From Peribacillus sp. FSL E2-0218 (GTDB taxonomy: Bacteria > Bacillota > Bacilli > Bacillales > DSM-1321): a stretch of DNA of 64,000 nt. A model generated the notes under the pieces. The model was not told the origin of the DNA. It ran no database searches and saw nothing but the letters and a program-made list of their open reading frames with translations. Of this stretch, positions 34,900 to 44,017 are shown piece after piece. A program made the translations under genes and the position numbers. The stretch is taken from positions 3,289,501 to 3,353,500 of the forward strand of contig NZ_CP150304.1 of assembly GCF_037992945.1 (NCBI RefSeq), given 5' to 3'. Position 1 is the first letter of the stretch, and every line of letters begins with the position of its first letter.

Positions 34900-35664
34900 T
34901 TAATGATCATGATTTAACAATTGGACGCCATGCCCATAAATGGATGAAAGTTCGCTTTCATCCAGTTCATTATATTCACCGGCATCTCCGTGAAAATGAA
35001 GCTTTTTATTCAAGCAGGCAACATGTGTGACTTTATCGGTCACGGTGCCGACATCATGGGTTACCAAAATCAAGGTTATCCCCAACTTTTTGTTCAGCAT
35101 CTCCAGCATTTCATAAAATTGATGGACATTCTTTGAATCGACTCCGACCGTAGGCTCATCCAAGATCATCAATTCCGGCTCACTGACCAGTGAACGCGCA
35201 ATGAATACCCTCTGTTGCTGCCCTCCGGACAATTCTCCGATATTGCGGTTCTGATATCCGAGCATGTCGACGGATTCCAGAGCCTTCTTCACCCTTCTTT
35301 TATCCTCTTTGCTTGCAAACTTGAATAATCCGATTTTCTTGGTCAAGCCGCTTTGCACCACTTCAAATACGGTCGCAGGGAATCCAGAGTTGAAGGAGTT
35401 CGCCTTTTGGGAAACGAACCCAACCTTTTGCCAAGCTTTAAAGCGTCGTATGTCTTCCCCGAATATTTCAATTTTACCTTTTTGGAGTTTGAACAGTCCG
35501 AGCAGCAGCTTCAATAATGTCGACTTTCCGGAGCCATTCGGCCCGACGATTGCCAGGAATGCCCCCTTGGGAATTTCAAGCGAAACATGTTCAAGCACCA
35601 GATCTTTTGTATATTTGTAAGATACATCTTCTATTTTAACTATTGGGTTTACTACATTATCCAA
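34900..35664 (-). CDS. znuC: Zinc ABC transporter ATPase ZnuC-like
   Basis: ATPase partner of ZnuB: Walker A GPNGSGKS, signature LSGGQQQR, Walker B LMILDEPTVGVD, H-loop LVTHD. The C-terminal end is His-rich (YGHGVQLLNHDH), common in zinc ABC ATPases. It is the first gene of the znuC-znuB-zur unit. The start is probably TTG 35664, just past AGGTGAT; GTG 35673 overlaps that site. Confidence 0.92.
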   Translation of the reverse strand: MDNVVNPIVKIEDVSYKYTKDLVLEHVSLEIPKGAFLAIVGPNGSGKSTLLKLLLGLFKLQKGKIEIFGEDIRRFKAWQKVGFVSQKANSFNSGFPATVFEVVQSGLTKKIGLFKFASKEDKRRVKKALESVDMLGYQNRNIGELSGGQQQRVFIARSLVSEPELMILDEPTVGVDSKNVHQFYEMLEMLNKKLGITLILVTHDVGTVTDKVTHVACLNKKLHFHGDAGEYNELDESELSSIYGHGVQLLNHDH

Positions 35665-35686
35665 AGAGATCACCTATTTTTTAAGA

Positions 35687-35711
35687 ATCATTACGATTAA
35701 CAATCGTTAGT
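35687..35711 (-). promoter_or_regulatory. Candidate Zur operator upstream of znuC
   Basis: TTACGATT (35691-35698) and AATCGTTA (35702-35709) form a near-perfect inverted repeat 27 bases before the znuC start. ATTACGATT is the right half of the Bacillus Zur box as I remember it; the left half is only partly matched. Confidence 0.55.
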
Positions 35712-35878
35712 ATAAAACAAAGAAGGGCAGATGTAAAGAAACAGGGCCTCAGGATATATGCCTCTCCACCGTGAATCACCAAAAATGATCAGCCCCGGCA
35801 AATTCCGGTGAATCAAACGAAGTTTCATGTTCACATACGCCGTCCTCCCTCATATGTTTTAAAAAAGGAGGAGATCGT

Positions 35879-36139
35879 TTGAAATTATTCGAAATGATGG
35901 TCAATCATAAAATCAATAATATTCGCCCCGATGAACTGCTTTCCCTTGCCAAGCAGCATAAGGTTGCACTTACACAAAAACAAGCACAGGATATCACTGC
36001 ACTTCTAGCAGGTAAAAATATCAATATTTTTGATATACGCCAAAGGCAAAACGTATTGGGACAAATCAACAAAGTAGCCGGGGCAAGCACAGCCAGGGAA
36101 ATAGAATCCCTCTTCAACACGCTCACCTCCAACTTTTAA
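35879..36139 (+). CDS. yqfT: YqfT, DUF2624
   Basis: An 86-residue all-helical protein of the DUF2624 family, matching B. subtilis YqfT in length and position next to nfo. TTG start with an excellent AAAGGAGGAG five bases upstream. Function unknown; DUF2624 is restricted to Bacillus relatives, as far as I know. Confidence 0.85.
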   Translation: MKLFEMMVNHKINNIRPDELLSLAKQHKVALTQKQAQDITALLAGKNINIFDIRQRQNVLGQINKVAGASTAREIESLFNTLTSNF

Positions 36140-36157
36140 CAAGCATTTCCATAATGA

Positions 36158-36196
36158 AAGGACGATTCATCTCCAATGATGAACCGTCCCTTTACT
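36158..36196. terminator. Bidirectional terminator between yqfT and nfo
   Basis: Imperfect long stem AAAGGACGATTCATC / GATGAACCGTCCCTTT between convergent genes. Confidence 0.75.
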
Positions 36197-36206
36197 AGTT
36201 ATAATA

Positions 36207-37100
36207 TTATTGGCCTTTAATCTTTTCCAGTAAGTCTTCGTCAAATTGACTGCCCTTAAACATATCGATCTCAAATTTATAAGGAGCCTTTTTGTCTTTT
36301 TTATCTTCCCCTACATAAGGGGTTTCCAGTATTTTCGGAACGGCACTTAACTGTGGATGATGGACAATATCATTCAACGCTTTGAACCCGATATGGCCGA
36401 ATCCAATGTTTTCATGGCGATCCTTGCGCATGCCGCGTTCATTTTTGCTGTCATTGATGTGCAGCACCTTGATGCGGTCGATTCCGACCAATTTATCGAA
36501 TTCATTCAGGACACCATCGAAATCTTCAATGATATTATACCCGGCATCATGAGTATGGCAAGTATCGAAACAAACCGATAATTTTTCATTATGGGTAACA
36601 CCATCGATGATCATCGCCAGCTCCTCGAAAGACCTGCCGCATTCCGTACCTTTGCCAGCCATCGTTTCCAGGGCGATCTGAACTTTGTCATCCGCTGACA
36701 GCACTTCATTCAAACCTTCGATGATCCTTTTGATCCCCAGTTCACTGCCTGCCCCAACGTGCGCACCCGGATGAAGGACGATTTGCCTTGCACAAATCGC
36801 TTCTGTCCGATCGATTTCGCTTCGCAGGAAGCTGACACCCAGTTCGTATGTGGCTGGATTGGTCGTATTTCCGATGTTAATGATATAGGGAGCATGGACG
36901 ACGATGTCGGTTATGCCATTTTCCTCCATATGCAATCTTCCAGCTTCGATATTTAAATCCTCGATTTTTTTACGTCTTGTATTTTGCGGGGCTCCGGTAT
37001 AGATCATGAATGTGTTGGAGCCATATGAAACCGCTTCTTGACTTGCAGCAAGCAGCATGTTTTTCCCGCTCATTGAAACATGTGATCCAATCTTCAGCAT
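36207..37100 (-). CDS. nfo: Endonuclease IV (AP endonuclease)
   Basis: Cuts DNA 5' of abasic sites in base-excision repair, using three metal ions. TIM-barrel motifs present: HPGAHVG, ALETMAGKG, CFDTCHTHDAGY, HINDSKN and the KDRHENIGFGHIG signature. 297 residues, standard. In B. subtilis nfo (yqfS) is made in the forespore and shares the locus with cshB (yqfR), as here. Confidence 0.97.
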   Translation of the reverse strand: MLKIGSHVSMSGKNMLLAASQEAVSYGSNTFMIYTGAPQNTRRKKIEDLNIEAGRLHMEENGITDIVVHAPYIINIGNTTNPATYELGVSFLRSEIDRTEAICARQIVLHPGAHVGAGSELGIKRIIEGLNEVLSADDKVQIALETMAGKGTECGRSFEELAMIIDGVTHNEKLSVCFDTCHTHDAGYNIIEDFDGVLNEFDKLVGIDRIKVLHINDSKNERGMRKDRHENIGFGHIGFKALNDIVHHPQLSAVPKILETPYVGEDKKDKKAPYKFEIDMFKGSQFDEDLLEKIKGQ

Positions 37101-37112
37101 CTGATTACTCCC

Positions 37113-38426
37113 CTATTTCTTTCTCTGTATACGACGTTCGCGTTTTTTGAAGTTTTCCACATCACGTTGAATTTTCTTCTTGTAACCTGGCTTGACTTTC
37201 GTAGGCTTCTTCACATGCCTGCTCGCTTTAACATCGATATCAGATTTCTGTTTCTTACGGTTTTTCCTTTTATTACGTTCTTCTATATCAACCCACTCAC
37301 CGTTCTGGATATCGGCATCACGAAATTCAATGCCCATTTTTTCCAAACGATTCAATGAGTCTTCATCCGATGTATCATAAATGGTAGTGGCAATGCCTGA
37401 ATATCCAGCACGAGCCGTCCTTCCCGTCCTATGGATATAAAAATCAAGATCTGAAGGCAATTCATAGTTAATGATATGACTGACGCCTTCAATATCAATT
37501 CCACGGGAAGCCAAATCTGTCGCAACGATGAACTGGTACTCCAGATCATTGATTTGCTTCATCATTTTTTTACGCTCACGAGGGGTTAAATCCCCATGAA
37601 TACGCCCGACATTCAGCCCTTTTTCAATCAAGGAATTAGCCACATGATCCGCCATTTTCTTGGTGTTCGTGAATACGATCGCCAAATATGGATTATAACG
37701 GACGATGATATCATGAAGAAGCTGCTCTCTGTTACGGTGGCGCAGCGGTACCAAAACATGCTCAATCTTCGCGGCAGTCGCCTGCTTCGGATTGACTTGA
37801 ACATACTTCGGATTTTCCATATATTTATTCAAAAACGGCTTTAATTTTTCAGGAATGGTAGCCGAGAAGACAAGCATCTGAATTTTTTCAGCCATACGCG
37901 ATGCGAATAAATCGACATCTTCAATGAATCCCATGTCCAGCATTAGGTCCGCTTCATCGACTACAAGCATTTTAGCCGTGTAAACCTGAAGCGCCTGGGC
38001 CTCAACAAGATCCTTGATCCGGCCTGGCGTTCCGATCACTAGCTGTGGCTGTGTCTTCAACTTATCAATCATCCGCTGTTTATCCGTGCCACCGATAAAA
38101 CAACGAACGGAAATCTGCTCATCCTCAGGGAAATGGTCAGCAATTTTCAAAGCTTCTTTGTAGATTTGGTTCGCTAACTCACGGGTTGGTGCGGAAATAA
38201 TCGCTTGAACTTCATTCTTGCCTGCATCAAGCCTATTCATAATCGGCAGCAAATAGGAATGTGTCTTTCCTGTACCTGTCTGAGACTGCCCAATTAAGCT
38301 AGTTCCCTTTAAAAGCGACGGAAGCACACGTTCCTGAATCTCCGTCGGCTTATCGAACCCTAAAGTACGAACCGCATCTAGAATGTAGCTTTTCAAATTA
38401 AATCGTTCAAATTGGTTTTGTTTCAT
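37113..38426 (-). CDS. cshB: DEAD-box RNA helicase CshB
   Basis: ATP-dependent RNA helicase for cold adaptation and RNA turnover or ribosome assembly. Motif I QTGTGKT, motif II DEAD (VVDEADLMLD), motif III SAT and motif VI HRTGRTARAG are all present. The C-terminus is a basic RNA-binding tail. ATG 38426 follows AAAGGAGTT. The start is 12 bases upstream of nfo on the same strand, so the two are co-transcribed. Confidence 0.95.
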   Translation of the reverse strand: MKQNQFERFNLKSYILDAVRTLGFDKPTEIQERVLPSLLKGTSLIGQSQTGTGKTHSYLLPIMNRLDAGKNEVQAIISAPTRELANQIYKEALKIADHFPEDEQISVRCFIGGTDKQRMIDKLKTQPQLVIGTPGRIKDLVEAQALQVYTAKMLVVDEADLMLDMGFIEDVDLFASRMAEKIQMLVFSATIPEKLKPFLNKYMENPKYVQVNPKQATAAKIEHVLVPLRHRNREQLLHDIIVRYNPYLAIVFTNTKKMADHVANSLIEKGLNVGRIHGDLTPRERKKMMKQINDLEYQFIVATDLASRGIDIEGVSHIINYELPSDLDFYIHRTGRTARAGYSGIATTIYDTSDEDSLNRLEKMGIEFRDADIQNGEWVDIEERNKRKNRKKQKSDIDVKASRHVKKPTKVKPGYKKKIQRDVENFKKRERRIQRKK

Positions 38427-38486
38427 CAAAAAACTCCTTTATCCTTGTCAGTCATTAGACATGTCCTGTTATTATAATAAATTTCA

Positions 38487-38664
38487 CACAAAAAGCGCAA
38501 GCACCTTGGTCAGCTCGCGTATGAAAATAGGGATGGACCCAGAAGGCGCTTTTTGCCTTATGAGGGCGATCATCTTTTTCTCAGCGAGCTTAAGTGCTGG
38601 AGCTGGATTCCACAAAAAGCGCAAGCACCTTGGGTGTAGTACACAAAAAGCGCAAGCGCTGGGG
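38487..38664 (+). repeat. Triple GCGCAAGC repeat cluster
   Basis: The block CACAAAAAGCGCAAGC occurs at 38487, 38611 and 38642; the first two continue ACCTTGG and the third GCTGGGG. Between the first two, GGCGCTTTTTGCC (38546-38558) is its inverse, so the unit 38487-38610 can fold into a long structure. It fills most of the gene-free 457 bp between cshB and yqfQ. Such units are scattered through Bacillus genomes, as far as I remember. The rest of the gap (38665-38880) only shows the yqfQ ribosome site. Confidence 0.75.
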
Positions 38665-38883
38665 CTAGTTCTCTTAAAATGGACTCTTGCAAACGAAAAG
38701 CCCCTGTCCTGGTCATAGCGTATCCCCCGCAGACATGGAGCTAAAAGACTACCGTTACCATCTTACCTTCTTTCCGGCCACTTCACAACAGCCCAGTCAC
38801 TCTTTCCTCAAACCTTTTTTGCCGAGTTGCATATTTTATAGAGAAGAAAACATCAGCAAAGAAAATCAGAGGAGGTGAAACTT

Positions 38884-39570
38884 ATGTTCCCAGATAGAAA
38901 TCGTCAACCCGGACCCGGTTTCGGGCCACCCCGCGGGCGGAGGATGCAGCAGCCGCCTGTCCCATTCAGGCAGCCGACTCCTATGCCTCAGGCTTTTCAG
39001 CCGATGCGGCGGCCAATTGCACCGAATGGACCTCAGGCCCAGCAAGGCCCACAAGGGTTCCGGGCACCATTCGGCCAACAGCAGCGCCAGGATATGCCGC
39101 AGGCAAAGAAGGAAGGCCTGCTGTCGAAAATACTTGGCAAGTCCAAACAAAAGGGTGCTCCTCCAAACTTATTCGCACCTGCCGCTTCCAGTAACCAAAG
39201 TTCATCCAGAAGCAGCGGAGGAGGAATTCTAGAAACATTAAAAAACCCGGATTCCTTGAACAATATGCTGGCCAATACGCAAAAGGTGCTCCAGGCTGCC
39301 GAACAGTTCACCCCCATGGTGCAGCAATACGGACCCGTGATTAAAAACCTTCCGTCCATGTGGAAAGTATTCCGGAGCATATCATCAGCTGGCGATACCG
39401 AGAATCAGGAAACATCCGTGGCTGGCGAGCCTGAGTCCGTGACACAAACAAACGTGGAGGAAACCCCGGAGCCGAGTAAAAAGGAGAAACCGCTGGGGGC
39501 TGGACCAACCGCACGGGTTCGTCCTGACGGCCAAAGGGAAAGAACGTCCGGACCCAAGTTATATATATGA
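38884..39570 (+). CDS. yqfQ: YqfQ/VrrA-like low-complexity protein
   Basis: A 228-residue protein: residues 1-75 are Pro/Gln/Arg/Phe-rich low-complexity sequence, residues about 110-165 a conserved helical block (GGILETLKNPDSLNNMLANT and so on), then an acidic-basic tail. This layout and position before ispH match YqfQ; the Bacillus anthracis homologue VrrA has a variable-number tandem repeat in the low-complexity part, from memory. ATG 38884 follows AGGAGGTGAAA. Cellular role unknown. Confidence 0.82.
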   Translation: MFPDRNRQPGPGFGPPRGRRMQQPPVPFRQPTPMPQAFQPMRRPIAPNGPQAQQGPQGFRAPFGQQQRQDMPQAKKEGLLSKILGKSKQKGAPPNLFAPAASSNQSSSRSSGGGILETLKNPDSLNNMLANTQKVLQAAEQFTPMVQQYGPVIKNLPSMWKVFRSISSAGDTENQETSVAGEPESVTQTNVEETPEPSKKEKPLGAGPTARVRPDGQRERTSGPKLYI

Positions 39571-39697
39571 ATTCCCATAAAATTTTACCAATACCTGATT
39601 TTATGCAAATAGGATGTTTTGTAATATCATCTATGGTCTTATATAATAGAAAGGTATAAAAAGTGAGAGTTTCTTGCCTTTGAAGGAGGACACATAG

Positions 39698-40642
39698 ATG
39701 AAAGTGATTAAAATTTCCCCGCGCGGCTATTGTTATGGTGTTGTCGATGCCATGGTCATTGCCCGTAATGCGGCTTTAGATAAAACATTGCCACGTCCGA
39801 TCTACATTTTGGGCATGATTGTGCATAACAAACATGTTACGGATGCATTTGAAGAAGAAGGCATCATCACATTGGACGGTAGCAACCGCAACGATATCAT
39901 CGAACAAGTGGACAGCGGAACCGTCATCTTTACTGCACACGGCGTTTCCCCTGAGATCAGGAAGATCGCTAAAGAAAAAGGGCTGGTGACGCTTGATGCA
40001 ACATGTCCGGATGTTACCGCAACTCATGACTTGATCCGCGAGAAAGAAGCGGAAGGCTATCAAATCATCTATATCGGCAAGAAGGGCCATCCTGAGCCTG
40101 AGGGTGCAGTCGGAGTTGCTCCCGATGTCGTTCACCTGGTTCAAAAAGATGAAGATGTTGAAGCTTTGACACTGAATAGTGATAAGATCATCGTGACCAA
40201 TCAAACAACGATGAGCCAATGGGATGTATTGGATATCATGGATAAAGTGAAGGAAAAATTCCCGCATGCCGAGGTTCATAAGGAAATTTGTTTAGCGACA
40301 CAGGTACGTCAAGAAGCCGTTGCCCAGCAAGCTGGCAAAGCTGATGTTTTAATCGTCGTCGGTGATCCCAAGAGCAATAACTCGAACCGACTTGCACAGG
40401 TATCCGAGGAAATTGCCAGTACGACCGCCTATAGAATCGCCGATATTTCAGAACTGAAGCTTGAATGGCTGAAAGATGCCCAAACGGTCGCTGTCACTTC
40501 CGGGGCCTCCACACCGACCCCGATCACAAAAGAAGTCATCTCATTTTTGGAGCAATATGAACCGAATGATGAATCGACTTGGAATACCGAAAAGAAAACG
40601 CCGTTGCATAAAATCCTACCTAAGATTAAAGTGAAGAAATAA
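39698..40642 (+). CDS. ispH: HMBPP reductase IspH (LytB)
   Basis: Last enzyme of the MEP pathway, reducing HMBPP to IPP and DMAPP. The three cluster cysteines are Cys12 (GYCYGV), Cys103 (ATCPDV) and Cys198 (EICLAT). 314 residues. It has the Bacillus-type start PRGYCYGVVDAM rather than the enterobacterial form. ATG behind GAAGGAGG. Confidence 0.97.
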   Translation: MKVIKISPRGYCYGVVDAMVIARNAALDKTLPRPIYILGMIVHNKHVTDAFEEEGIITLDGSNRNDIIEQVDSGTVIFTAHGVSPEIRKIAKEKGLVTLDATCPDVTATHDLIREKEAEGYQIIYIGKKGHPEPEGAVGVAPDVVHLVQKDEDVEALTLNSDKIIVTNQTTMSQWDVLDIMDKVKEKFPHAEVHKEICLATQVRQEAVAQQAGKADVLIVVGDPKSNNSNRLAQVSEEIASTTAYRIADISELKLEWLKDAQTVAVTSGASTPTPITKEVISFLEQYEPNDESTWNTEKKTPLHKILPKIKVKK

Positions 40643-40644
40643 AC

Positions 40645-40678
40645 AAAAAAGGCAGCCACAATGGCTGCCCTTTTTTTG
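40645..40678. terminator. Bidirectional terminator between ispH and yqfO
   Basis: AAGGCAGCCA / TGGCTGCCCTT stem with A6 and T7 flanks. Confidence 0.92.
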
Positions 40679-40689
40679 TTTCATTTGTT

Positions 40690-41808
40690 TCAGATGAAAC
40701 GGAATGGATCTGTATTCACCTGCGATGGAATGAATTCGACATCGAAGTTCCGATCGCGGCACATTTCCCCAAGTATCCGTGCCACGCCTTTTTTCATCAC
40801 TTTTTCGACATTATGGCCTGGATCGACAATATTCAATCCGAGCATCATCGCGTCATGCGCCGTGTGGTAATACATATCGCCTGTAACATACACATCCGCG
40901 CCCTTGAATTTGGCAGCCGTAATATATTTATTGCCGTCTCCGCCAAGCACAGCCACCTTTTTTATCGGACTTTGCCAATCACCGACGACCCGAACCCTAT
41001 CAACATCAAGTGTCACTTTCACATGGTCGGCAAACTGTTCTAGTGTCATTTCTTCAGCGAGAACACCGATCTTCCCTAATCCAAGCGACTCACCCTGATT
41101 CTCAAGTTGGTATATATCGTAAGCGACCTCCTCATATGGATGGGCCTTCAACATGGCTGCCAGCACTTTCTTTTCGATATTCTCCGGGAATACTGTTTCA
41201 ATCCGGATTTCAGCGACGGCTTCGAGCCTTCCTTGAGACCCAATTACCGGTTCACTGCCTTCACCTGGCAGGAAGCGTCCTGTCCCTTCCAAGGAAAACG
41301 AACAATGGCTGTAATTTCCGATCGCTCCTGCACCTGCCTTGCCTAGCGCGTCCCTCAGTTTTTCTTCAGCGGCCATTGGAACATAAACGGCAAGCTTCTT
41401 CAGTCGCGTCTCATGAGTGGGCACCAGCACTTGTGTCTCCCGTAATTGAAGCGCCTCGGCAAGTAAATCATTCACGCCGCCCTTGGCAACATCCAAATTG
41501 GTATGGGCCGCATAAACGGCGATATCATGTTTAATCAGTTTTTCGATGATACGCCCTCCGGCAGCCATCGTATCGATTCGTTTTAATGGTCTATAAATAA
41601 GCGGATGGTGGGCAATGATTAGTTCGACCCCTTGTTCGATCGCTTCATCCACGACCTCTTCGAGCACATCAAGGGCAATCATGACCTTCGTAACGGTCTT
41701 GTTGAGCTGGCCGACATGAAGCCCGATCGGGTCTCCGTCCATTGCATATTGCTTTGGGGAGAATTGTTCAAACAACTCAATGATTTGGTTACCATTTACC
41801 GTCTTCAC
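40690..41808 (-). CDS. yqfO: YqfO, NIF3-like dinuclear metal protein
   Basis: A 372-residue NIF3-family protein with two NIF3 halves around a PII/CutA-like insert (about 130-240). Metal-site blocks are AHHPLIYRPLKR, AAHTNLDVAKGGVND and the C-terminal VTGDMYYHTAHDA. Its biochemical role is debated (annotated as GTP cyclohydrolase type 2 homologue). GTG start behind GAGGAGGTG; it overlaps the trmK stop by four bases (GTGA), a conserved pair. Confidence 0.94.
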   Translation of the reverse strand: MKTVNGNQIIELFEQFSPKQYAMDGDPIGLHVGQLNKTVTKVMIALDVLEEVVDEAIEQGVELIIAHHPLIYRPLKRIDTMAAGGRIIEKLIKHDIAVYAAHTNLDVAKGGVNDLLAEALQLRETQVLVPTHETRLKKLAVYVPMAAEEKLRDALGKAGAGAIGNYSHCSFSLEGTGRFLPGEGSEPVIGSQGRLEAVAEIRIETVFPENIEKKVLAAMLKAHPYEEVAYDIYQLENQGESLGLGKIGVLAEEMTLEQFADHVKVTLDVDRVRVVGDWQSPIKKVAVLGGDGNKYITAAKFKGADVYVTGDMYYHTAHDAMMLGLNIVDPGHNVEKVMKKGVARILGEMCRDRNFDVEFIPSQVNTDPFRFI

Positions 41809-42512
41809 CGTTCAAGCACCTCCTCAATTATCGATATTTGCGATTTTAGTTCATGGCGCTTCGTTTCCAGTCCGCTGCGTCCGCTTTCATCCAGCTGTTC
41901 GATGATTCTTTCCAGATGCTTTTTTTCAAACTGCCATTTCTTGATGAAGGTGGGACTGAATTCTTCTGTTAAATAGGGACCGAACATGAGACCATTTTGC
42001 TTGTTTACACGATATGGCCGAAGCGGGTCCCCTTTTTCGGCAATCAAGATTTCATAAATTTTCCCATCTTCTTCTAGGATTTCTTCGCCACTTAGCTCCC
42101 AGCCGTTATCGATCAGCCAGCTGCGCACATTCGCTGCACCGACATTCGGCTGAAGGATCAGCCTTTTTGCAATGCCTAGTTTTTCTTTCCCGCTTTCCAA
42201 TATGCTGGATATTAAAGTCCCTCCCATGCCGCAAATCGTAATGCAAGTCGCTTCATCGGGATTCAATACTTCCAGTCCGTCTCCTTTACGCACCTCTATC
42301 TTGTCCTCAAGCCCCGTCATTGCCACTTGCTTGCGGGCTGACTGATAGGGTCCTTCCACAACCTCGCCGGCAATGGCACGGTCGCACAGCCCGTTACCCA
42401 CTGCATAGCAAGGCAAGTAAGCGTGGTCGGAGCCTATATCGGCCAGGATGCTTCCTTTAGGGATATGTATGGCAACTCGTTCCAGTCTCATCGATAGTCT
42501 TTCATGATTCAT
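41805..42512 (-). CDS. trmK: tRNA (adenine22-N1)-methyltransferase TrmK
   Basis: Methylates A22 in the D-loop of tRNA using SAM. Motif I is ADIGSDHAYLP, and CGMGG is the DPPY-like motif IV counterpart. 235 residues from ATG 42512, the start that aligns with B. subtilis MNELKLSKRL and has GAGAG nine bases upstream; ATG 42518 is possible. Follows rpoD and cccA in the same direction as in Bacillus. Confidence 0.94.
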   Translation of the reverse strand: MNHERLSMRLERVAIHIPKGSILADIGSDHAYLPCYAVGNGLCDRAIAGEVVEGPYQSARKQVAMTGLEDKIEVRKGDGLEVLNPDEATCITICGMGGTLISSILESGKEKLGIAKRLILQPNVGAANVRSWLIDNGWELSGEEILEEDGKIYEILIAEKGDPLRPYRVNKQNGLMFGPYLTEEFSPTFIKKWQFEKKHLERIIEQLDESGRSGLETKRHELKSQISIIEEVLER

Positions 42513-42670
42513 ATTCATCAACTCTCTTAATTCTAGTAATGTCTTACAGATAATTAGTTTCCCATTCGATTATAACAAGTTCCATGAAAAAATTACAGAA
42601 AGAGAAAAGAAGCTTCCCATCACTGGATAGAAGGATACCTTCTTGTACGTGGCTCCCTTTTCATAAATAC

Positions 42671-42720
42671 AAAAAAACCGACCCAAAGCCTCGCCTTCCA
42701 ACGATTTTTTCGAGTCAGTT
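42671..42720 (-). terminator. Probable cccA terminator
   Basis: Minus-strand arms AACTGACTC and GGGTCGGTT pair over nine bases (two G-U), with a long loop and seven T after. Confidence 0.6.
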
Positions 42721-42728
42721 TCCGTGCA

Positions 42729-43097
42729 TTATTTCAATCCATGAATATATTTGGCCATGGCGTCAATGTTCTGTTCTTCTACCAAGCCTGCTGGCATGGC
42801 GCCACGCCCATTGGTGATGACTTCTTTCACCTGGTCTACCGAAAGACGGTCACCCACGCCTTTAAGAGCTGGTCCGACACCGCCCTGATAGGCATTACCG
42901 TGACAGGAGATACAGTTTTTCTTATAGATGTCCTCGGGTGAAGCAGAGGCACTGTCAGATTCTTCAGTCTTTGCGCCGCCCTCTTTTTCCTTGGCAAGAT
43001 CTTTGGCATCACCCAAACCTTTAAACGAAAGTAAAAACATAAGTCCAATACCAAAAACCATGATAATAATAAAAGGCATTACTGGATTGCGATTCAT
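42729..43097 (-). CDS. cccA: Membrane-anchored cytochrome c550
   Basis: Small class I cytochrome c on the outer face of the membrane, carrying electrons in respiration. One N-terminal anchor (about 8-25), an acidic linker (about 30-53), then the heme domain with CISCH (Cys62, Cys65, His66) and axial Met101 in GAMPAG. 122 residues, like B. subtilis CccA. ATG with GGGGAGGAAAG upstream. Confidence 0.96.
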   Translation of the reverse strand: MNRNPVMPFIIIMVFGIGLMFLLSFKGLGDAKDLAKEKEGGAKTEESDSASASPEDIYKKNCISCHGNAYQGGVGPALKGVGDRLSVDQVKEVITNGRGAMPAGLVEEQNIDAMAKYIHGLK

Positions 43098-43331
43098 TGT
43101 CTTTCCTCCCCTATGTAGAACCTAAACTTACCATATTTAATATTATATACAAACAACTATATATTATTTTACTTGAAAAGGGTTTCAAGTAAAACCCCAA
43201 AAATAGAAGATATTATATAATTTCTTAAAATTGTCAAAAATTTATGTATATTTCCAAACATTTCTCTTTAACTTACATATATTTCATAATACCCTGAATT
43301 CACCATATAAAACCGCCAAAACCCGTTTGGA

Positions 43332-43862
43332 TTACAACAGCAAAAAATAAATAGTGACGGCAGCGCCCAAGCCTCCTGCGATCGAGAAATGAAGCAATTT
43401 CAATTTAACACCGAGTGCAATCCAGAATCCGCAATTCAAAAACAAGAACGAGCATAGAATCCCCACTTTTCCAGGTGCCATGAAATCAGCCAGGCCGACC
43501 GACAATAAAAGCAAGGATAGAGCCATACCCATCAAGGCCATCTGAAATACGAGCTTCCTGCCAATGAAGCGGCGGACCATCAGCCCAAAGACAATGATTG
43601 AAATAGTTGTCAGAAGCATTTGCATTCTTATGGGTATTTCAGTAAAATAATTCAAAAATACAATAAATGCAAAAAGCGCTCCCATCCACAGCATGGAAGA
43701 GAGATCTTTTTTTCCCTTCCGGTTTTCATACGAATTGGCTGGGGGCCTTTCGCCTTCAGAATATAATGTAAGCAGGTAATTACAATATTGCTCCGGAAGC
43801 ATGCGACTTTCCTTCCAGGCATTTATTTCTTGAATGATGATTTTCTTTCTCATCTCATCCAT
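43332..43862 (-). CDS. Membrane protein, unknown
   Basis: 176 residues: a cytoplasmic N-terminal segment with EINAWKESRMLPEQYCNYLL, resembling the start of DUF2157-type proteins, then six hydrophobic helices in pairs. ATG 43862 has GAGGATGTG six bases away; the 41 in-frame codons upstream have no site and run into the rpoD terminator region. Function unknown; lies between cccA and rpoD. Confidence 0.75.
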   Translation of the reverse strand: MDEMRKKIIIQEINAWKESRMLPEQYCNYLLTLYSEGERPPANSYENRKGKKDLSSMLWMGALFAFIVFLNYFTEIPIRMQMLLTTISIIVFGLMVRRFIGRKLVFQMALMGMALSLLLLSVGLADFMAPGKVGILCSFLFLNCGFWIALGVKLKLLHFSIAGGLGAAVTIYFLLL

Positions 43863-43954
43863 GAATTTCACATCCTCATGACCATCAGTTCTTATTAAAC
43901 GGCCTTTAGCCGCGGCTGGCAATCCGTGTGCATTTACATTCATCGCGAATTGGC

Positions 43955-43996
43955 AAAAAAAAAGCCGCTCCCGAACGCTGGGCATTCAAAGAGGGC
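43955..43996 (-). terminator. Probable rpoD operon terminator
   Basis: Minus-strand GCCCTC and GAGCGGC (one bulge) with a 20-base loop, then nine T. It lies 22 bases past the rpoD stop. The T-run is convincing, the stem less so. Confidence 0.5.
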
Positions 43997-44017
43997 TCTG
44001 TGAAGGGCATACCTATA

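Noticed and set aside
33000..36000. Search for a znuA receptor gene or other metal genes near zur
   Set aside because: All frames in this interval are accounted for by yqfW, zur, znuB, znuC and yqfT; no binding protein is present.
38487..38664. Possible CRISPR-like array because of three spaced repeats
   Set aside because: Only three copies, unequal spacing (124 and 31 bases), diverging ends and no cas genes; it fits a dispersed Bacillus repeat.
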